In this document: one piece after another, positions 46,201 through 56,384 of the stretch
Numbering within the stretch: position 1 is the first letter of the stretch
Layout of the letters: the number at the start of each line of letters is the position of its first letter
Assembly (NCBI GenBank): GCA_014529385.2
Contig: CM043948.1
Coordinates: forward strand, 26,477,768 to 26,541,767
Source of the DNA: Adiantum capillus-veneris
Taxonomy: Eukaryota; Streptophyta; Polypodiopsida; Polypodiales; Pteridaceae
Reading direction: 5' to 3'
Length of the DNA: 64,000 nt
Translations under genes and position numbers: made by a program
Notes under the pieces: generated by a model
Databases searched by the model: none
What the model saw: the letters and a program-made list of their open reading frames with translations, nothing else
What the model was told of the DNA's origin: nothing

Positions 46201-47839
46201 AAGCAAGGCTTGTTGCCAATGGCTTTAATCAAGAACAAGGCATTGACTTTGATGAAGTCTTCTCTCCGGTGGTCAAGATGACTACATTGAGATGCTTTCT
46301 TGCATTGGTTGCCATATTAGATTTGGTGTTGCACCAAATGGATGTCAAGACAGCGTTCTTGCATGGTGATTTAGATGTGGAAATTTACATGCAGTAGCCA
46401 GAAGGGTTTGTTGAGAAAGGCAAGGAAGATTGGGTATGCCAGTTGTTAAAGAGTCTTTATGGCTCAAAACAATCACCGAGGGCATGGTACCATAAATTCC
46501 ACAAGTTTATGCTTTCTCAAGGCTACAAACGTAGTGAGTTCGATCACTGTCTATATACAAAGAAGGCTAAGGATGGTAGTTGGCTGATCCTTATTTTGTA
46601 TGTGGATGACATGTTGATTGCTGGCAAGCACTTGGAAGAAATTTCAGCTTTGAAGTCAAAGATGGCAAAATCGTTTGACATGAAAGACATGGGTGAGGCA
46701 AGTCATATACTTGGTATGCGCATTGAGAGAGACACATCAAAGAAGTTGATTTGGTTATCTCAAACAGAGTATATTGACAAGGTTTTGCAACGTTTCAATA
46801 TGGAGAAGGGAAAGGCACTGAGTGTTCCATTGCCACCATATGTGAAACTTAGCAAACAAGATTGTCCTGTGTCTGAGGAAGAACAGGCTGAAATGGATAA
46901 GATTCCATATGCGTCTGCAGTGGGTAGTTTGATGTATGCAATGATTGCTACTCGCCCAGACATTGCATTTGCAGTGGGAGTAGTAAGTCGATACATGTCA
47001 AACCCAGGCAAGAAACATTGGGAGGCAGTGAAAGTAATATTGAGATACCTGAAAGCTATAAAGAGTATACGTATATGCTATGGGAGTCAGGAGCTAAGTG
47101 TAAAGCGTTTTACAGACTTAGATTATGCAGCTGACTTAGACAACCGAAGGTCTACGTCAGGGTATGTCTTTACATTGGCTGGTGGAGCAGTATCATGGCG
47201 TTCTAGATTACAAGATTGTGTTACTCATTCTACTAGAGAGGGTGAATATGTTGCAGCATCAGAGGCATGCAAAGAATCAATTTGGCTTAATCGACTAGTA
47301 ACAGATTTGGGAATCAAAGAAGAGATGCCTGTGTTATATTGTGATAGTCAAAGTGCTATACAATTGGCTCACAATCCAGTTTATCACTCAAAGACAAAGC
47401 ATGTGGATGTGAAGTATCATTTCATCAAGGAAATGCTCGAGGATAAGCAACTTCAGCTTGTCAAAGTTCACACCACAGAAAATCCTGTTGATCTAATTAC
47501 AAAAGGACTTCCCTCAGAGAGCGTTGCGCATTTTCTCAAGCAGTTAGGTGTAGGGTAGTACATCACTTCTCTACATCTCTTGTATATTAGTTTGTATAGT
47601 AGCTTCTCTCACACTTAAAGTACCACATTGGACTTTAAGTGGGAGGTTGTTGGGGTATAAAGCCCAATGTGGTCGCCAAGGTAAGTGGGCGGGCCGCCAG
47701 GTATGTACACATATTATTTTGTAAAAACCTAATAAGAACTCTATATGCTCTACACATTACAGTAGAGCGAGTTCACCATATCGTCGTGCTCTTCTTCTCG
47801 CACTCTCTCTCGCGTCGCACTTCCGCTCGTACTCCTTCA
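43241..47839 (+). mobile_element. Ty1/copia element 1, nested in element D
   Basis: Two 192-bp LTRs (43241-43432 and 47648-47839) start TGTTGGGGTATAAAG and end CTCCTTCA. The target duplication TTGAG is perfect (43236-43240 and 47840-47844). A primer site TGGTATCAGA (43434) complementary to initiator tRNA-Met and a polypurine tract AAGTGGGAGG before the 3' LTR are present. The internal gag is largely deleted; protease, integrase, RT and RNase H are in one frame. The LTRs differ at fewer than ten positions, so insertion is recent. It is younger than element D, which it splits. Confidence 0.95.
44009..47558 (+). pseudogene. Copia 1 polyprotein (gag-deleted; in-frame stops only in pol)
   Basis: Gag starts at 44009 (MAGS, then a TAG, then YNIKKLDGTNFPLWKKQIW) but breaks off near 44190 and jumps to the basic region and zinc knuckle CYHCGKKGHMKRDC (44280-44321); most of the capsid is missing. 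From there to 47558 the frame never shifts but has stops at 44277, 45189, 45870, 46068 and 46395. Order: protease (WIIDLGASLHVSP, the catalytic D-S/T-G changed to D-L-G), integrase (WHSRLGHMS...CEHC, THTDNGGEY-like core at about 45280), reverse transcriptase (LYVDDMLIAG at about 46597) and RNase H (46900-47500, STSGYVFTLAGG). Two of the stops (46068, 46395) replace a CAG glutamine codon expected in relatives. It cannot move alone. Confidence 0.9.
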
Positions 47840-47844
47840 TTGAG

Positions 47845-48481
47845 ACATCTTTTGATGTCACATGTGCTACATTTATTCCTCGAAGCACCCATCATCTCCT
47901 TCTTTCACATTGCATGCTTTTGTTGACAAATTTCTCGTATGCATATAGAGTGTCCCATAATTGGCACTTGCATCAGGCACTCTTTCCGTGTTTCACCCAA
48001 GCACTCACCTTTCATGAACATGTACTTCACGTTCAACTGCTCAACTCCAATAAGAGCGTATACCAAAGACATTTTTTTCCCCACTGGGTTTTTTCCCTTT
48101 GGTCATCCAGGTTTTAGACCCTAATCTAAAGACACATATCACCATCCTCTTGTACATATTCCTTCTACATCAACAATAAGGAAATGCTACTCAAATCAAT
48201 TGACAAATGAATTGGAGCACCAATTTCAGATCATAGCATACTTCTCCTCAATGGCGAGTCGAAGAATGACCTACAATGACAAAGTTGCAGACAACACTAA
48301 CAACATGATTACATAGAAACAAAGAAGTCACCAATGATGAAGAGTAGACATAAAAGTAATCAGAGGATCTCAAAAGATGAATGGTTATGATGATAGATGT
48401 TCGCTCTAATGGATCATAGTTCTTGTTGTGGTTCGACAAAGATACAAGCAGTGCAACAGATAAACCAAAACAACAGCAAAG
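47845..48481 (+). other. Element D, sequence of unknown origin between copia 1 and the helicase fragment
   Basis: No recognised gene in any frame. The stretch resumes D after the nested copia element. A 66-codon frame on each strand is not convincing. It ends at a 31-bp copy of the LTR tip. Confidence 0.5.
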
Positions 48482-48512
48482 TGTTGACCGTTGGGTCAAC
48501 ATCACAACATAA
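48482..48512 (+). repeat. Internal copy of the element D LTR tip
   Basis: TGTTGACCGTTGGGTCAACA followed by TCACAACATAA matches the first 31 bases of the D LTR (33991 and 48960) with one difference (A to T), then diverges. It stands directly before the helicase-derived sequence, about 480 bp from the true 3' LTR. Confidence 0.85.
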
Positions 48513-48947
48513 ATCATACAAAGTTGTCATTGCCTCACAAGATCAGAAAGCCAATCACTCAATTCTACAGATTGTAGAAGTTGTTTCTGAGAATCACAAA
48601 TACTCCGAATTCACAGATTTGCTGGAGCAAATGATGGATGGGGCTTTCTCTATCCATGATGATAAGAGTCAAGTTAAACGACATTGGGTTCTTTTTGAAT
48701 TTAGATCTGGCAGTAGACCTATAATGACAATAACAGATGCTCCAGCTCGGAGCGTGGATGTGAAAGACATAAAGTTCGTCATCAACTATGATTTTTCTCA
48801 ATCATGTGAAGACTATGTACATCAGATTGGACGAACAAGACAAGCTACTGCAAAGGATTTAGTCTATACTTTCTTTCCAACAACAAAACGACAGCAAAGA
48901 CCACATCGCCATCGACAATCAGGTCATGTCGGGGACGACATGAACGC

Positions 48948-48959
48948 GGAAGGGGGGAA
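48948..48959 (+). other. Polypurine tract of element D
   Basis: GGAAGGGGGGAA directly before the 3' LTR start at 48960; the usual primer for plus-strand DNA synthesis. Confidence 0.85.
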
Positions 48960-49913
48960 TGTTGACCGCTGGGTCAACAACACAACATAACTCAAGTTTC
49001 GTACCAAAGTCTTATCTTTTGCGAGTTATGAAATGCTGCGGATTATGGCTATAAACGTCATTTGTAATGAGTAGTTATTCTAGTTTCAGAACCCGGGGTG
49101 CAATGGCACTTCCAGATTGTAAATACAAAGCCATTTGACCCTTTCAACCCCATTTTTGGTTAAACCTAAGGTAGCCTTAGTATATAAGGTACCTAGGTCA
49201 TTTTGTAAAGAGACTTAATCATAATCAAACTTAGCGCTGCCATATACTGTGTGTGAGAGAGAAAGAGAGTGAGTGTGAGCTTCATCCTCCCGCTACGCCC
49301 GGCTCGCTCAACACATTGGAGATCCGACTGCACCATTGTTGTAGGCTCGAGGAGAGCTACGCGACAACGCCAAGCATTCCACGCGAGACGAAGCGCACAC
49401 GCCGACGCATCTACGAGCTATTTGTGGCCGTAAGTGTATCAAACGATGTCTGTTTTCTGCGTGCTAGTAGTCTATAGAATCGTGGCGACATAAGCTACGC
49501 ATAGGTACTCATAAATTTCAGTTTCGAGCACTTTCAAATTTCGGCTCTGTCATCCTACGCGTTTTCCGCAGATGGGTTTAGAGCGAGTGTTTTGAGTGTA
49601 GAAGATTAGGGACAGGTGTATCCTAGTGAGGGGATGGTGTTCCTTAATTTTCATACGAATCTGGCATGATTAGGCGAGTTACCTTTAGTATGTGTGTATG
49701 TGGCTAGGTGGTGTAGTTGAGAGCAGTGAGGTTCTTGATTGTGGTTTAGTTGGCCTTCCAGAGTGTTGTATGTGTAGGATAGTCTCAGCCTGCCAAGCTA
49801 AAGAGATTTCCTCTGTGTGCCTATCGTGTCATCTGTGTCCTCGATTGACATTATGTTGATCTAGGTAGTGTTTGCATGCACTTCATGGGTGTGTGAGTCT
49901 CTCCCGTCCAACA
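48960..49913 (+). repeat. 3' LTR of element D
   Basis: Starts TGTTGACCGCTGGGTCAACA (one change from the 5' LTR that opens a mismatch in the loop-side base pair region) and ends CCGTCCAACA. It is followed by the ATTTT duplication and by the right part of the copy B LTR. Confidence 0.93.
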
Positions 49914-50011
49914 ATTTTGTTGCTCTCTCAATCCAGGAACTCTTGCTATGCTCATTAGGAATCTATTCTTAATGAAATGCTCACTATGTCTATGTTATTT
50001 TCTGCTACACA
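49914..50011 (+). repeat. 3' LTR of gypsy copy B, right part
   Basis: ATTTTGTTGCTCTCTCAATCCAG continues the LTR interrupted at 33990 and matches copy A at about 14931-15027. The LTR may end at TGCTACACA (50011); 15-20 further bases are also shared with copy A. Confidence 0.75.
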
Positions 50012-51124
50012 GAAGTTACTAGACCATTGTTGGGGTATAGGCATCTATGCCTTGCCCGGCCGCCCAGAGTCTGGGTGCCCACTGACTTGTATACCTTCTA
50101 CATAGCATAAGTCTATAGGGGGTTGCTCACTCTTTGTGTCTCCCCACCCATATCTGTGTGTGTGTGTCTCCTTCTCTCTCGCTCACTCTCCGTCTGTGGT
50201 GCTCCCCGATCCGCTTCAATTGGTAACAGAGCATAGGTGCGGAGGGAGCGCGTGTGTGCACAGTCACGACGACAGCGGAGAGCCAGTTTCATTCCCGAAA
50301 TCGCATGCACGCGCGCGCACTTTCAAGAGTGCAAACAGGGTTTCGACTTCGGCATCGGCAAATTCAGCTTTCTGAGAGCGTTCGTCATATCAGAATTTTA
50401 AAATTCTGAACGCTGAATTTTTTGCTGCAGCAGCAGTTGTTTATTGTGTGTCGAGGATTCCATACATGGTTTGCTCTCAGATGTGAGAGTGATATTTGCT
50501 GCAAGTTTCCTCACAGGTGGGAGGATACGATGTATGCCTTATGTGGTTTGATGCTCAGGGAGACTAATGTGATTGCATTTTGAGCTCGGCAATGTATGCC
50601 TCGAGCATGTTTTTTGGCAGTCACAGGTAGAGCAGATATTTGTGTACTAAATTTGCAGGTGTTTGCAATGATGTATGCAAAGTGTGGAGATTGGTGCATG
50701 CATTTGGAGTGCGGTTTGATGCGCTTTGGTTGCTCATGGTTTTGAGCGTGTAGTCGGTTTGGTTATTGGTTTTGTGGCCATTTTATTGACAAAACTCTGG
50801 CAAAATTTTCCCAGGAGTTTTATGCGTATCATTTATGCGATCTAGGTAGAGATTCGGGTTGCACTCAGCATTTGCGTGCGGTGTTCTCTGCAGGTGGGAG
50901 ATTTGTGTGTGTGTATGCATCGATACCGCACAGTGTGGGCTTGGTGATTAGCTCACAGATTGCAGTGTGATACTAGAGCAGGCGAGGCTTGTATTGACAT
51001 TACGGGAGCTCTATTTTGGAGTGTGTCTCATAGGTTTTACATTGTGTTTCTGGCCATATTTGTAGACAGTTTCCAGGTGTTGTTGGTGAGGTGGTTTTGC
51101 TTTCTAGTTTGCTACATTGTGCTC

Positions 51125-51946
51125 ATGGCAGAGACAGGTGATCGATCAGATTGTGACCTCTCACAGATGCGCGTGTTTGATGGGTTAGACTTTGTGGCAT
51201 GGAGAGAGTGTATGCTTGATGCATTGACACAGCGAGGGTTGCATCGACCATTGAGTGGTGATGTAGGTAGACCTTCAAACATGTCTGACGATCAGTGGCA
51301 GGAGCTAGAGGAGATGGCACTATCTACACTCTCTTTGCACCTTGTGGAATCTGTATATGCTCTTGTTATGTATGAGGCTACTTCGAGAGAACTTTGGCGC
51401 AGATTACATGAAATGTATGATAGATATGATTCATCACGGACTCATCTGAGACATGTACATTCACGAGCACGCCGACAGGTGACATGTTGGTATTGTGGTC
51501 ATTCTGGACATGTTAGACGGCACTGTTTTCATCGTATGCGACATCGTAGTCTCAGAGATGTATGTAGTGATTCCATGGACTCAGTTGCTTTGACAGTTGA
51601 GGCACATGTAGTGTCGGATTATAATAGTGATGGGGATGTCACTTTTACCTCGAGCTATGCACGAGATGCTATACATGTGGATAGTGCACTCCCTTTGCAG
51701 TGGTTGCTAGACGTAGATGCTATGTTTCATGTCACTCCGCATCGTGCATGGTTTTGTAGCTATTCTAGCGGGATGCTTGGCAGTGTACTTTTGACCGATG
51801 GATCGGTGCATGCGATAGCAGGTGCAGGAGATGTGAGACTGTCATTACCGAGTGGTGCATCTTACTTGTTACGACATGTGCGCTATGTACCAGATTTGAC
51901 AGTGAGTTTGATCTCGATTGGTCAGCTTAGAGATTGTGGATGTTAG
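51125..51946 (+). CDS. Gag and degenerate protease of copia 2
   Basis: The open frame begins at 50960, but the likely start is ATG at 51125 (MAETGDRSDCDLSQMRVFDG), since relatives begin just before the F-D-G-x-x-F motif. Gag: FDGLDFVAWRECMLDAL, then WQELEEMALSTLSLHLVES. Part of the capsid after RLHEMYDRYDSS appears missing. A canonical CCHC knuckle follows (CWYCGHSGHVRRHC, about 51484-51525). The protease region reads QWLLDVDAMFHVTPHRAWF, where the catalytic D-S/T-G-A has become D-V-D-A. It ends LRDCGC at a stop, where integrase should begin. Gag could still form particles, but the protease looks dead. Confidence 0.8.
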   Translation: MAETGDRSDCDLSQMRVFDGLDFVAWRECMLDALTQRGLHRPLSGDVGRPSNMSDDQWQELEEMALSTLSLHLVESVYALVMYEATSRELWRRLHEMYDRYDSSRTHLRHVHSRARRQVTCWYCGHSGHVRRHCFHRMRHRSLRDVCSDSMDSVALTVEAHVVSDYNSDGDVTFTSSYARDAIHVDSALPLQWLLDVDAMFHVTPHRAWFCSYSSGMLGSVLLTDGSVHAIAGAGDVRLSLPSGASYLLRHVRYVPDLTVSLISIGQLRDCGC

Positions 51947-51970
51947 ATTTCGCTACGAGAGAGAGATTTT

Positions 51971-52720
51971 GTGATGCATTTTGGTTCTCTAGTGATTGCG
52001 AGAGGTGCCAGGAGTGGTACAGGTTACCCATTGCATGTGGATCACGGGAGAGACGGTGTTGTCTCTGTGATCATGCAGCCAGGTAGAGAGCGAGAGAGCA
52101 GGCGAGTCTCTTTTGCTTGTGGGTTGCAGGATGCTCTGCATGGAGTGCAGAGCAGTGACCTTGTTGTGCAGGTTGCATCTACGAGGTAGAGCGGGATAGC
52201 TCTAGTGAGTCACAGCAGGATGAGTCATCAGAGGTGATGATAGAGATGACTCACATGGATGCTGAGATGTCGGCTGTTGTGGAGTCATTTCTTGATATGC
52301 TTATGCCAGAGCTTGATGCAGATTCAGGATAGATGGATACTCTTGGTACACATGTGATATGTGGTGGGTACGAGGAGTCACTCCAGAGCTCGGAGTCAGA
52401 GTGCCATGGTCTCTATGATAGGGGACAGGATTACCATGAGTTGAGTTCTGAGTTGGAGGTGGCAGAGGTTTCCAGGGTTGCATCAACATTCGGTGTCCTC
52501 ATGTACGAGATGATGATCTCGAGGCCCGACATAGCAGCTGCAGTGGGAGCATTTGCAGTTGGGGTTGTCAGTCGTTTGTTGACTGATGGTGGCATAGTGC
52601 AGGTATTGTGTACATACTTGCAGTACGTGTGCGGTACGTCTGGTGGTGTATGGACTTACACGGGAGCAGGAAAGCCGAATGCACACGATCACAACGAGCC
52701 AGTGGGCATCGGTTGAGAGC
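51971..52720 (+). pseudogene. Copia 2 pol remnants
   Basis: The stretch after the protease keeps only fragments. One (52480-52680) reads GVLMYEMMISRPDIAAAVGA then VGVVSRLLTDGG, matching the late RT/connection segment of copia 1 (SLMYAMIATRPDIAFAVGVV). Integrase, the RT catalytic core and RNase H are absent. The element cannot move by itself. Confidence 0.7.
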
Positions 52721-52991
52721 GGTTTTCTCTCACCTTTTATAGTCTTTAGACTAGGTTCCCTTGCTTAAAGGCACAGTCGCCTTTAAGTGGGAGGTTGTTG
52801 GGGTATAGGCATCTGTGCCTTGCCCAGCCGCCTAGAGTCTGGGCGCCCACTGACTTGTATACCTTATACATAGCATAAGTGTATAGGGGGCTACTCACTC
52901 TTTGTGTCTCCCCACCCATATCTGTGTGTGTGTGTATCCTTCTCTCTCGCTCACTCTCCGTCTGTGGTGCTCCCCGATCCCCTTCAACCAT

Positions 52992-53330
52992 TAAATGTTA
53001 CAATGAGGTTCGAGTTATTCAAGCTGACTACAATCTGAGGAAGGAGTGGGAACCATTATGAAGAGTGATACTAGATGGGGGAGCTAGATTGAGGCAAAAG
53101 CTAGGGATTACTGATTTGAAACCAGCACCATTCAGAGTCAAAATGGCTGACCATTGGGTGGTTCAGGCTACTAGGTTGATTGAAAATATAAAGATCAGAG
53201 TTGGCAAAGAGAATTTCAAGACCAACAAACCCTTAGATGATCAAAATCAGTAAGGATCTAAAGCTAGAGATCAAAGAAAAAGCAAAAGTGCTATTCCAAA
53301 AATACAAGGATGTATTCATATTGATCTAGA
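52992..53330 (+). pseudogene. Protease of gypsy element C, degenerate
   Basis: Resumes element C after copy B and copia 2. VILDGGARLRQKLGITDLKP (about 53070-53125) and FRVKMADHWVVQATRLIEN correspond to the ILDSGAG...LQLADG region of D, in the divergent form seen in Tat-type proteases. Then DLKLEIKEKAKVLFQKYKDV (about 53254-53313), typical of the start of reverse transcriptase. A microsatellite block interrupts after 53330. Confidence 0.6.
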
Positions 53331-53339
53331 AGTGTGCCA

Positions 53340-53341
53340 GC

Positions 53342-53391
<50 letters not shown>

Positions 53392-53405
53392 TTTTTAATG
53401 GCAAA

Positions 53406-53460
<55 letters not shown>

Positions 53461-53470
53461 GCACAAAGGT
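53340..53470. repeat. (GA)n and (CA)n microsatellites
   Basis: (AG)n at 53343-53386 and (AC)n at 53407-53464, inside the RT region of element C, followed by about 270 bp that do not resemble RT. A microsatellite-bearing insertion is likely. Confidence 0.9.
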
Positions 53471-53739
53471 GCAATGACGAGCTTCGGGGAACAAGGAGAT
53501 GACGACAATTGATTTTCTTTTGCTTTCAAATTCAAAGATTCCTTCGAATCTCATGGATGAATTAATTGAAATTTTGTAGCATAGACCAAGTAATGTGAAC
53601 CATCATCTATTAAAATTATATGGTGTGAGACTTGAGTTTTGTTTGAAATATGCCAACAATCAAAGTTGATTTGATTGTGACCATTGGATGGTGATAGCTT
53701 TGCACGTTTTCTCTACCACCCTCCTATGGCCTTCTTGGC

Positions 53740-55350
53740 CAAAAATCAAATTTGAGAGAAGAAGAGAGTTAGGAATACTAAAACCAAATGCCAAGCGAAT
53801 GAGGTTGCAAAGATATAGAATGAACCCTAGCTATGCCAAGAAGTTCAAGGAGGAAATAGGCAATCTTCTCAAGGTAGGGTTCATAAAAGAAGTTGGAAGC
53901 AGTGACTAGCTATTCCCAATAGTGGTAGCTCCCAAGCTGAAGAATGGAAAGCTAAGAGTATGTGTGATGCTCATACCATTAAAGACCCTTTTCCACTACC
54001 CTTTATAGACATGTTATTGGATGAGATTGTAGGCCATAAAATGTACAATTTTATGGATGGATATAGTGGCTAGAACCAACTAAAGATAGAGCAAAAAAAA
54101 CATTCTCGTTGAATGCGGAGAATTTATGCACCTAGTTATGCTATTTGGACTTTGTAATGCTCCAGCAACTTTCAAGAGATACATGATGGAAATATTCGGT
54201 GAGTTTTCATACAAATTTTTGCCATATTTGTGGATGACTTCACCATTTTCTCCACGGAATAAATGCATTTAGTTATTTTGGAGATGGTCTTTGGGAGGTG
54301 CAAAGAGTAAAGAATATGTATGAACCACTTCAAATCAATATTCATGGTATATATGGAAGGGACAACTTCTAGGACACATTCTCTCCAGAAATGGTATTGA
54401 AATGGTCAGTGACAAGGTTAAGTGTGTTCAGCAAACTAGAGCACCAACTATTGTGTCTGAATTGAGCTCCTTTCTAGGGTATATCAATTTCTACATACGT
54501 TTTCTTCGAGAAAGAGATATTGCGGTTTGAGATTGACCAAAATAAGAGTGCTCTACCATCGGGTTAGGATCACTCAAAAGATGATGCAACAAGGAAATCA
54601 AATGGTCATGAACTTCCTAGAGTTTGTTCTCGACTGGCTTGTATTGTTTTATGATATTCCAGCCAAAGAGAAAGAACTACCACGGTTCTTTCTTGCATTG
54701 TACCCAAGGTACATTGAGCCTGCTAGCAACCAAAGATACATCCACACTGTCAATTAGCGCAGAGAATGGTACAAAGTTAGAAAAGTTGATTGGGTTGCAT
54801 GGCGGGAGGCTTTGAACAAAGCTGAAGAAAAGCTAGTCCTCGATGAGCTTAAGTCAGACCTTTGGAACTTTCAACTCAAGATGGGTTAGTGGAGGAGACT
54901 GATCGGTGCTTTGATTAGAATCACCAATGAACTGATGTTGAAGCTTCCAAAATCCCTGAAAAGGTACTGGCAAACTAAACGATCTCTAAGGCCCCACAAT
55001 TTCGAGAGATCGATGAGTACTCTTTGAGGAAAGGCTGAAAGCTAACAAATCACTATTAGCATAATGGCTATATATAGCCTCATTTTGCCATAATTTGGCT
55101 CGGGCTTGGCTCACCAAAGGAAAAAACACTCGGTATGATGCTGAGACAAAGACATGGGAGCCCCTGACACCTTGTGAGATCAAGATGAAGACTCAATGTA
55201 GAGAGCAACTGGAGTAGGAGGCCATTTACAGGTTCATTTAGAAAGAGAGGGTTGATTACAGTGCTCCAGCCAGTGAACCACCAAGAATCCTTTACCAACC
55301 ACCCGAGAAGAAGGCTCTAGATAAAAGAAAGATGACTGACATTACTTGAT
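53740..55350 (+). pseudogene. Reverse transcriptase and downstream part of gypsy element C
   Basis: RT segments in order: RMNPSYAKKFKEEIGNLLKV (about 53819), FPIVVAPKLKNGKLRVCV, a frame-shifted stretch, then LFGLCNAPATFKRYMMEIFG (about 54136-54198), and the RT connection PTIVSELSSFLGYINFY (54446-54496). The residue text matches Tat/Athila-type RT. From about 54755 a different frame gives WVAWREALNKAEEKLVLDEL and LMLKLPKSLKRYWQTKRSLR, which I do not recognise as RNase H or integrase. Stops and shifts throughout show an old, dead copy. It is the host element for the nested insertions. Confidence 0.72.
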
Positions 55351-55379
55351 AACTATTGAAAATTTTGATTTATACCATA

Positions 55380-56206
55380 ATTTAAAGAAAAGAGAGAAGG
55401 AATGTAGATGGCAAGAATAGCGGGGGCCTAGGTTGGTAATTACCAATACAGGCACGTGCAGGAGCACTGGGTTGGTCCACAACTAAGGACAAACGTCTCG
55501 TCTTCAAATCCACCTCCCTATCAAAGCTAGCATCCTCCTCGCCTCTCCCCCAATACGGACGCATAGGGTCGCAAACCTTCTCCCTCCAAGCTCCAAACAA
55601 TATTTGCAAATATGCTGGTGACAACCTACAGGGAGCCTACGGATACCTCAGTCTACAGGGGCGGAGGTGAGGAGCTATAGCTGGTGCTAAGGGGTAGGAA
55701 ATGAGAGCTATTGAAGGCCCGAGGGAGCCATACCATGCCAAGCGGAAGCTGGAGCGTGAGGATAGAATGAGGTGGCCTAACGATAGCACTCATGTGTCCA
55801 TGGTGACTGCAACGCGGGGCACCGTCTGTAATATTGAAACCAGAAGAGAAAAGAGAGAGCGGTAGAAGGGCTCGACGGCCCGAGGAGGGAGAGAGAGAGA
55901 GAGAGAGCGAGAGAGCAGATTCATGCACTGCTAGGGAAGATAGAGGACAACTCCGGAAGTCGGGCCGGAGTACCAACATTGAGTGAAATCAAAATTTGAG
56001 CCAATCCTCATATAAAGTTTCAATCCCAAATGGTTGGAGGTATATACTACTCTACTATGGAGGGCCAAATTCACTAGCTCCACGTGGCTAGAAATGGATA
56101 CTAGCCAGTGATGAGCGTGGAGGAAGCCATACGGGACCCGAAATCTTAGAGGAGAACATGCGGGACTCGGGAGGGGAGGCAAACAAGCGAAGGTAGTCAA
56201 AGAGGC

Positions 56207-56249
<43 letters not shown>

Positions 56250-56337
56250 TGCACGTACAATCCCAGACGTATCTATGATCTACAGAAAGAAATTGTGACA
56301 ACCATGATGATTAGTTGTTGCCAAGTAGTCCCTAGTA

Positions 56338-56384
<47 letters not shown>

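Larger units (their letters stand above)
48397..48990 (+). pseudogene. Captured fragment of a plant DEAD-box RNA helicase (DBP2/RH20 type, C-terminal domain)
   Basis: A 197-codon open frame. Residues 42-163 (48520-48885) match the RecA-like C-terminal domain of DDX5/DBP2-type plant helicases: DQKANHSILQIVEVVSENHK, SIHDDKSQVKRHWVLFEF, SGSRPIMTITDAPARSVDVK, DIKFVINYDFSQSCEDYVH, GRTRQATAKDLVYTFF. Motif V (normally TATD-AARGLD) reads TITDAPARSVD, and motif VI (HRIGRTGRA) reads HQIGRTRQA, so ATPase activity would be lost. About 25 residues normally present between MMDG and LSIHGDK are missing, in frame, which may be a skipped exon or a deletion. The N-terminal DEAD domain is absent. The frame runs on through the polypurine tract into the 3' LTR. 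Host helicases unwind RNA; here the piece is part of retrotransposon D. Confidence 0.85.
33991..49913 (+). mobile_element. Element D: non-autonomous Ty3/gypsy with structured leader and captured helicase fragment
   Basis: LTRs of 951 bp (33991-34941) and 954 bp (48960-49913) and a perfect ATTTT target duplication (33986-33990 and 49914-49918) define the element. It has a tRNA-Asp-type primer site, a 2.4 kb leader with a palindrome array, gag, protease, a Trp-Pro-Lys repeat frame, a DEAD-box helicase fragment and a polypurine tract. No reverse transcriptase, RNase H or integrase was found in any frame. A copia element (43241-47839) is nested in it. Without that insertion, D is about 11.3 kb. 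The LTRs differ at about ten places in the first 390 bp, so it moved fairly recently and must have used proteins of another element. Confidence 0.92.
50028..52986 (+). mobile_element. Ty1/copia element 2, internally deleted
   Basis: Two 191-bp LTRs (50028-50218 and 52796-52986) begin TGTTGGGGTATAGGC and end CCTTCA. The target duplication is ACCAT (50023-50027 and 52987-52991). The primer site TTGGTAACAGAGC (50219) and a polypurine tract TTAAGTGGGAGG are present. The 2.4 kb interior holds a gag-protease frame and only a scrap of reverse transcriptase. LTR start, LTR end and polypurine tract resemble copia 1, so both belong to one broad lineage. It lies at the boundary between the LTR of copy B and the resumed element C. 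Confidence 0.93.
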
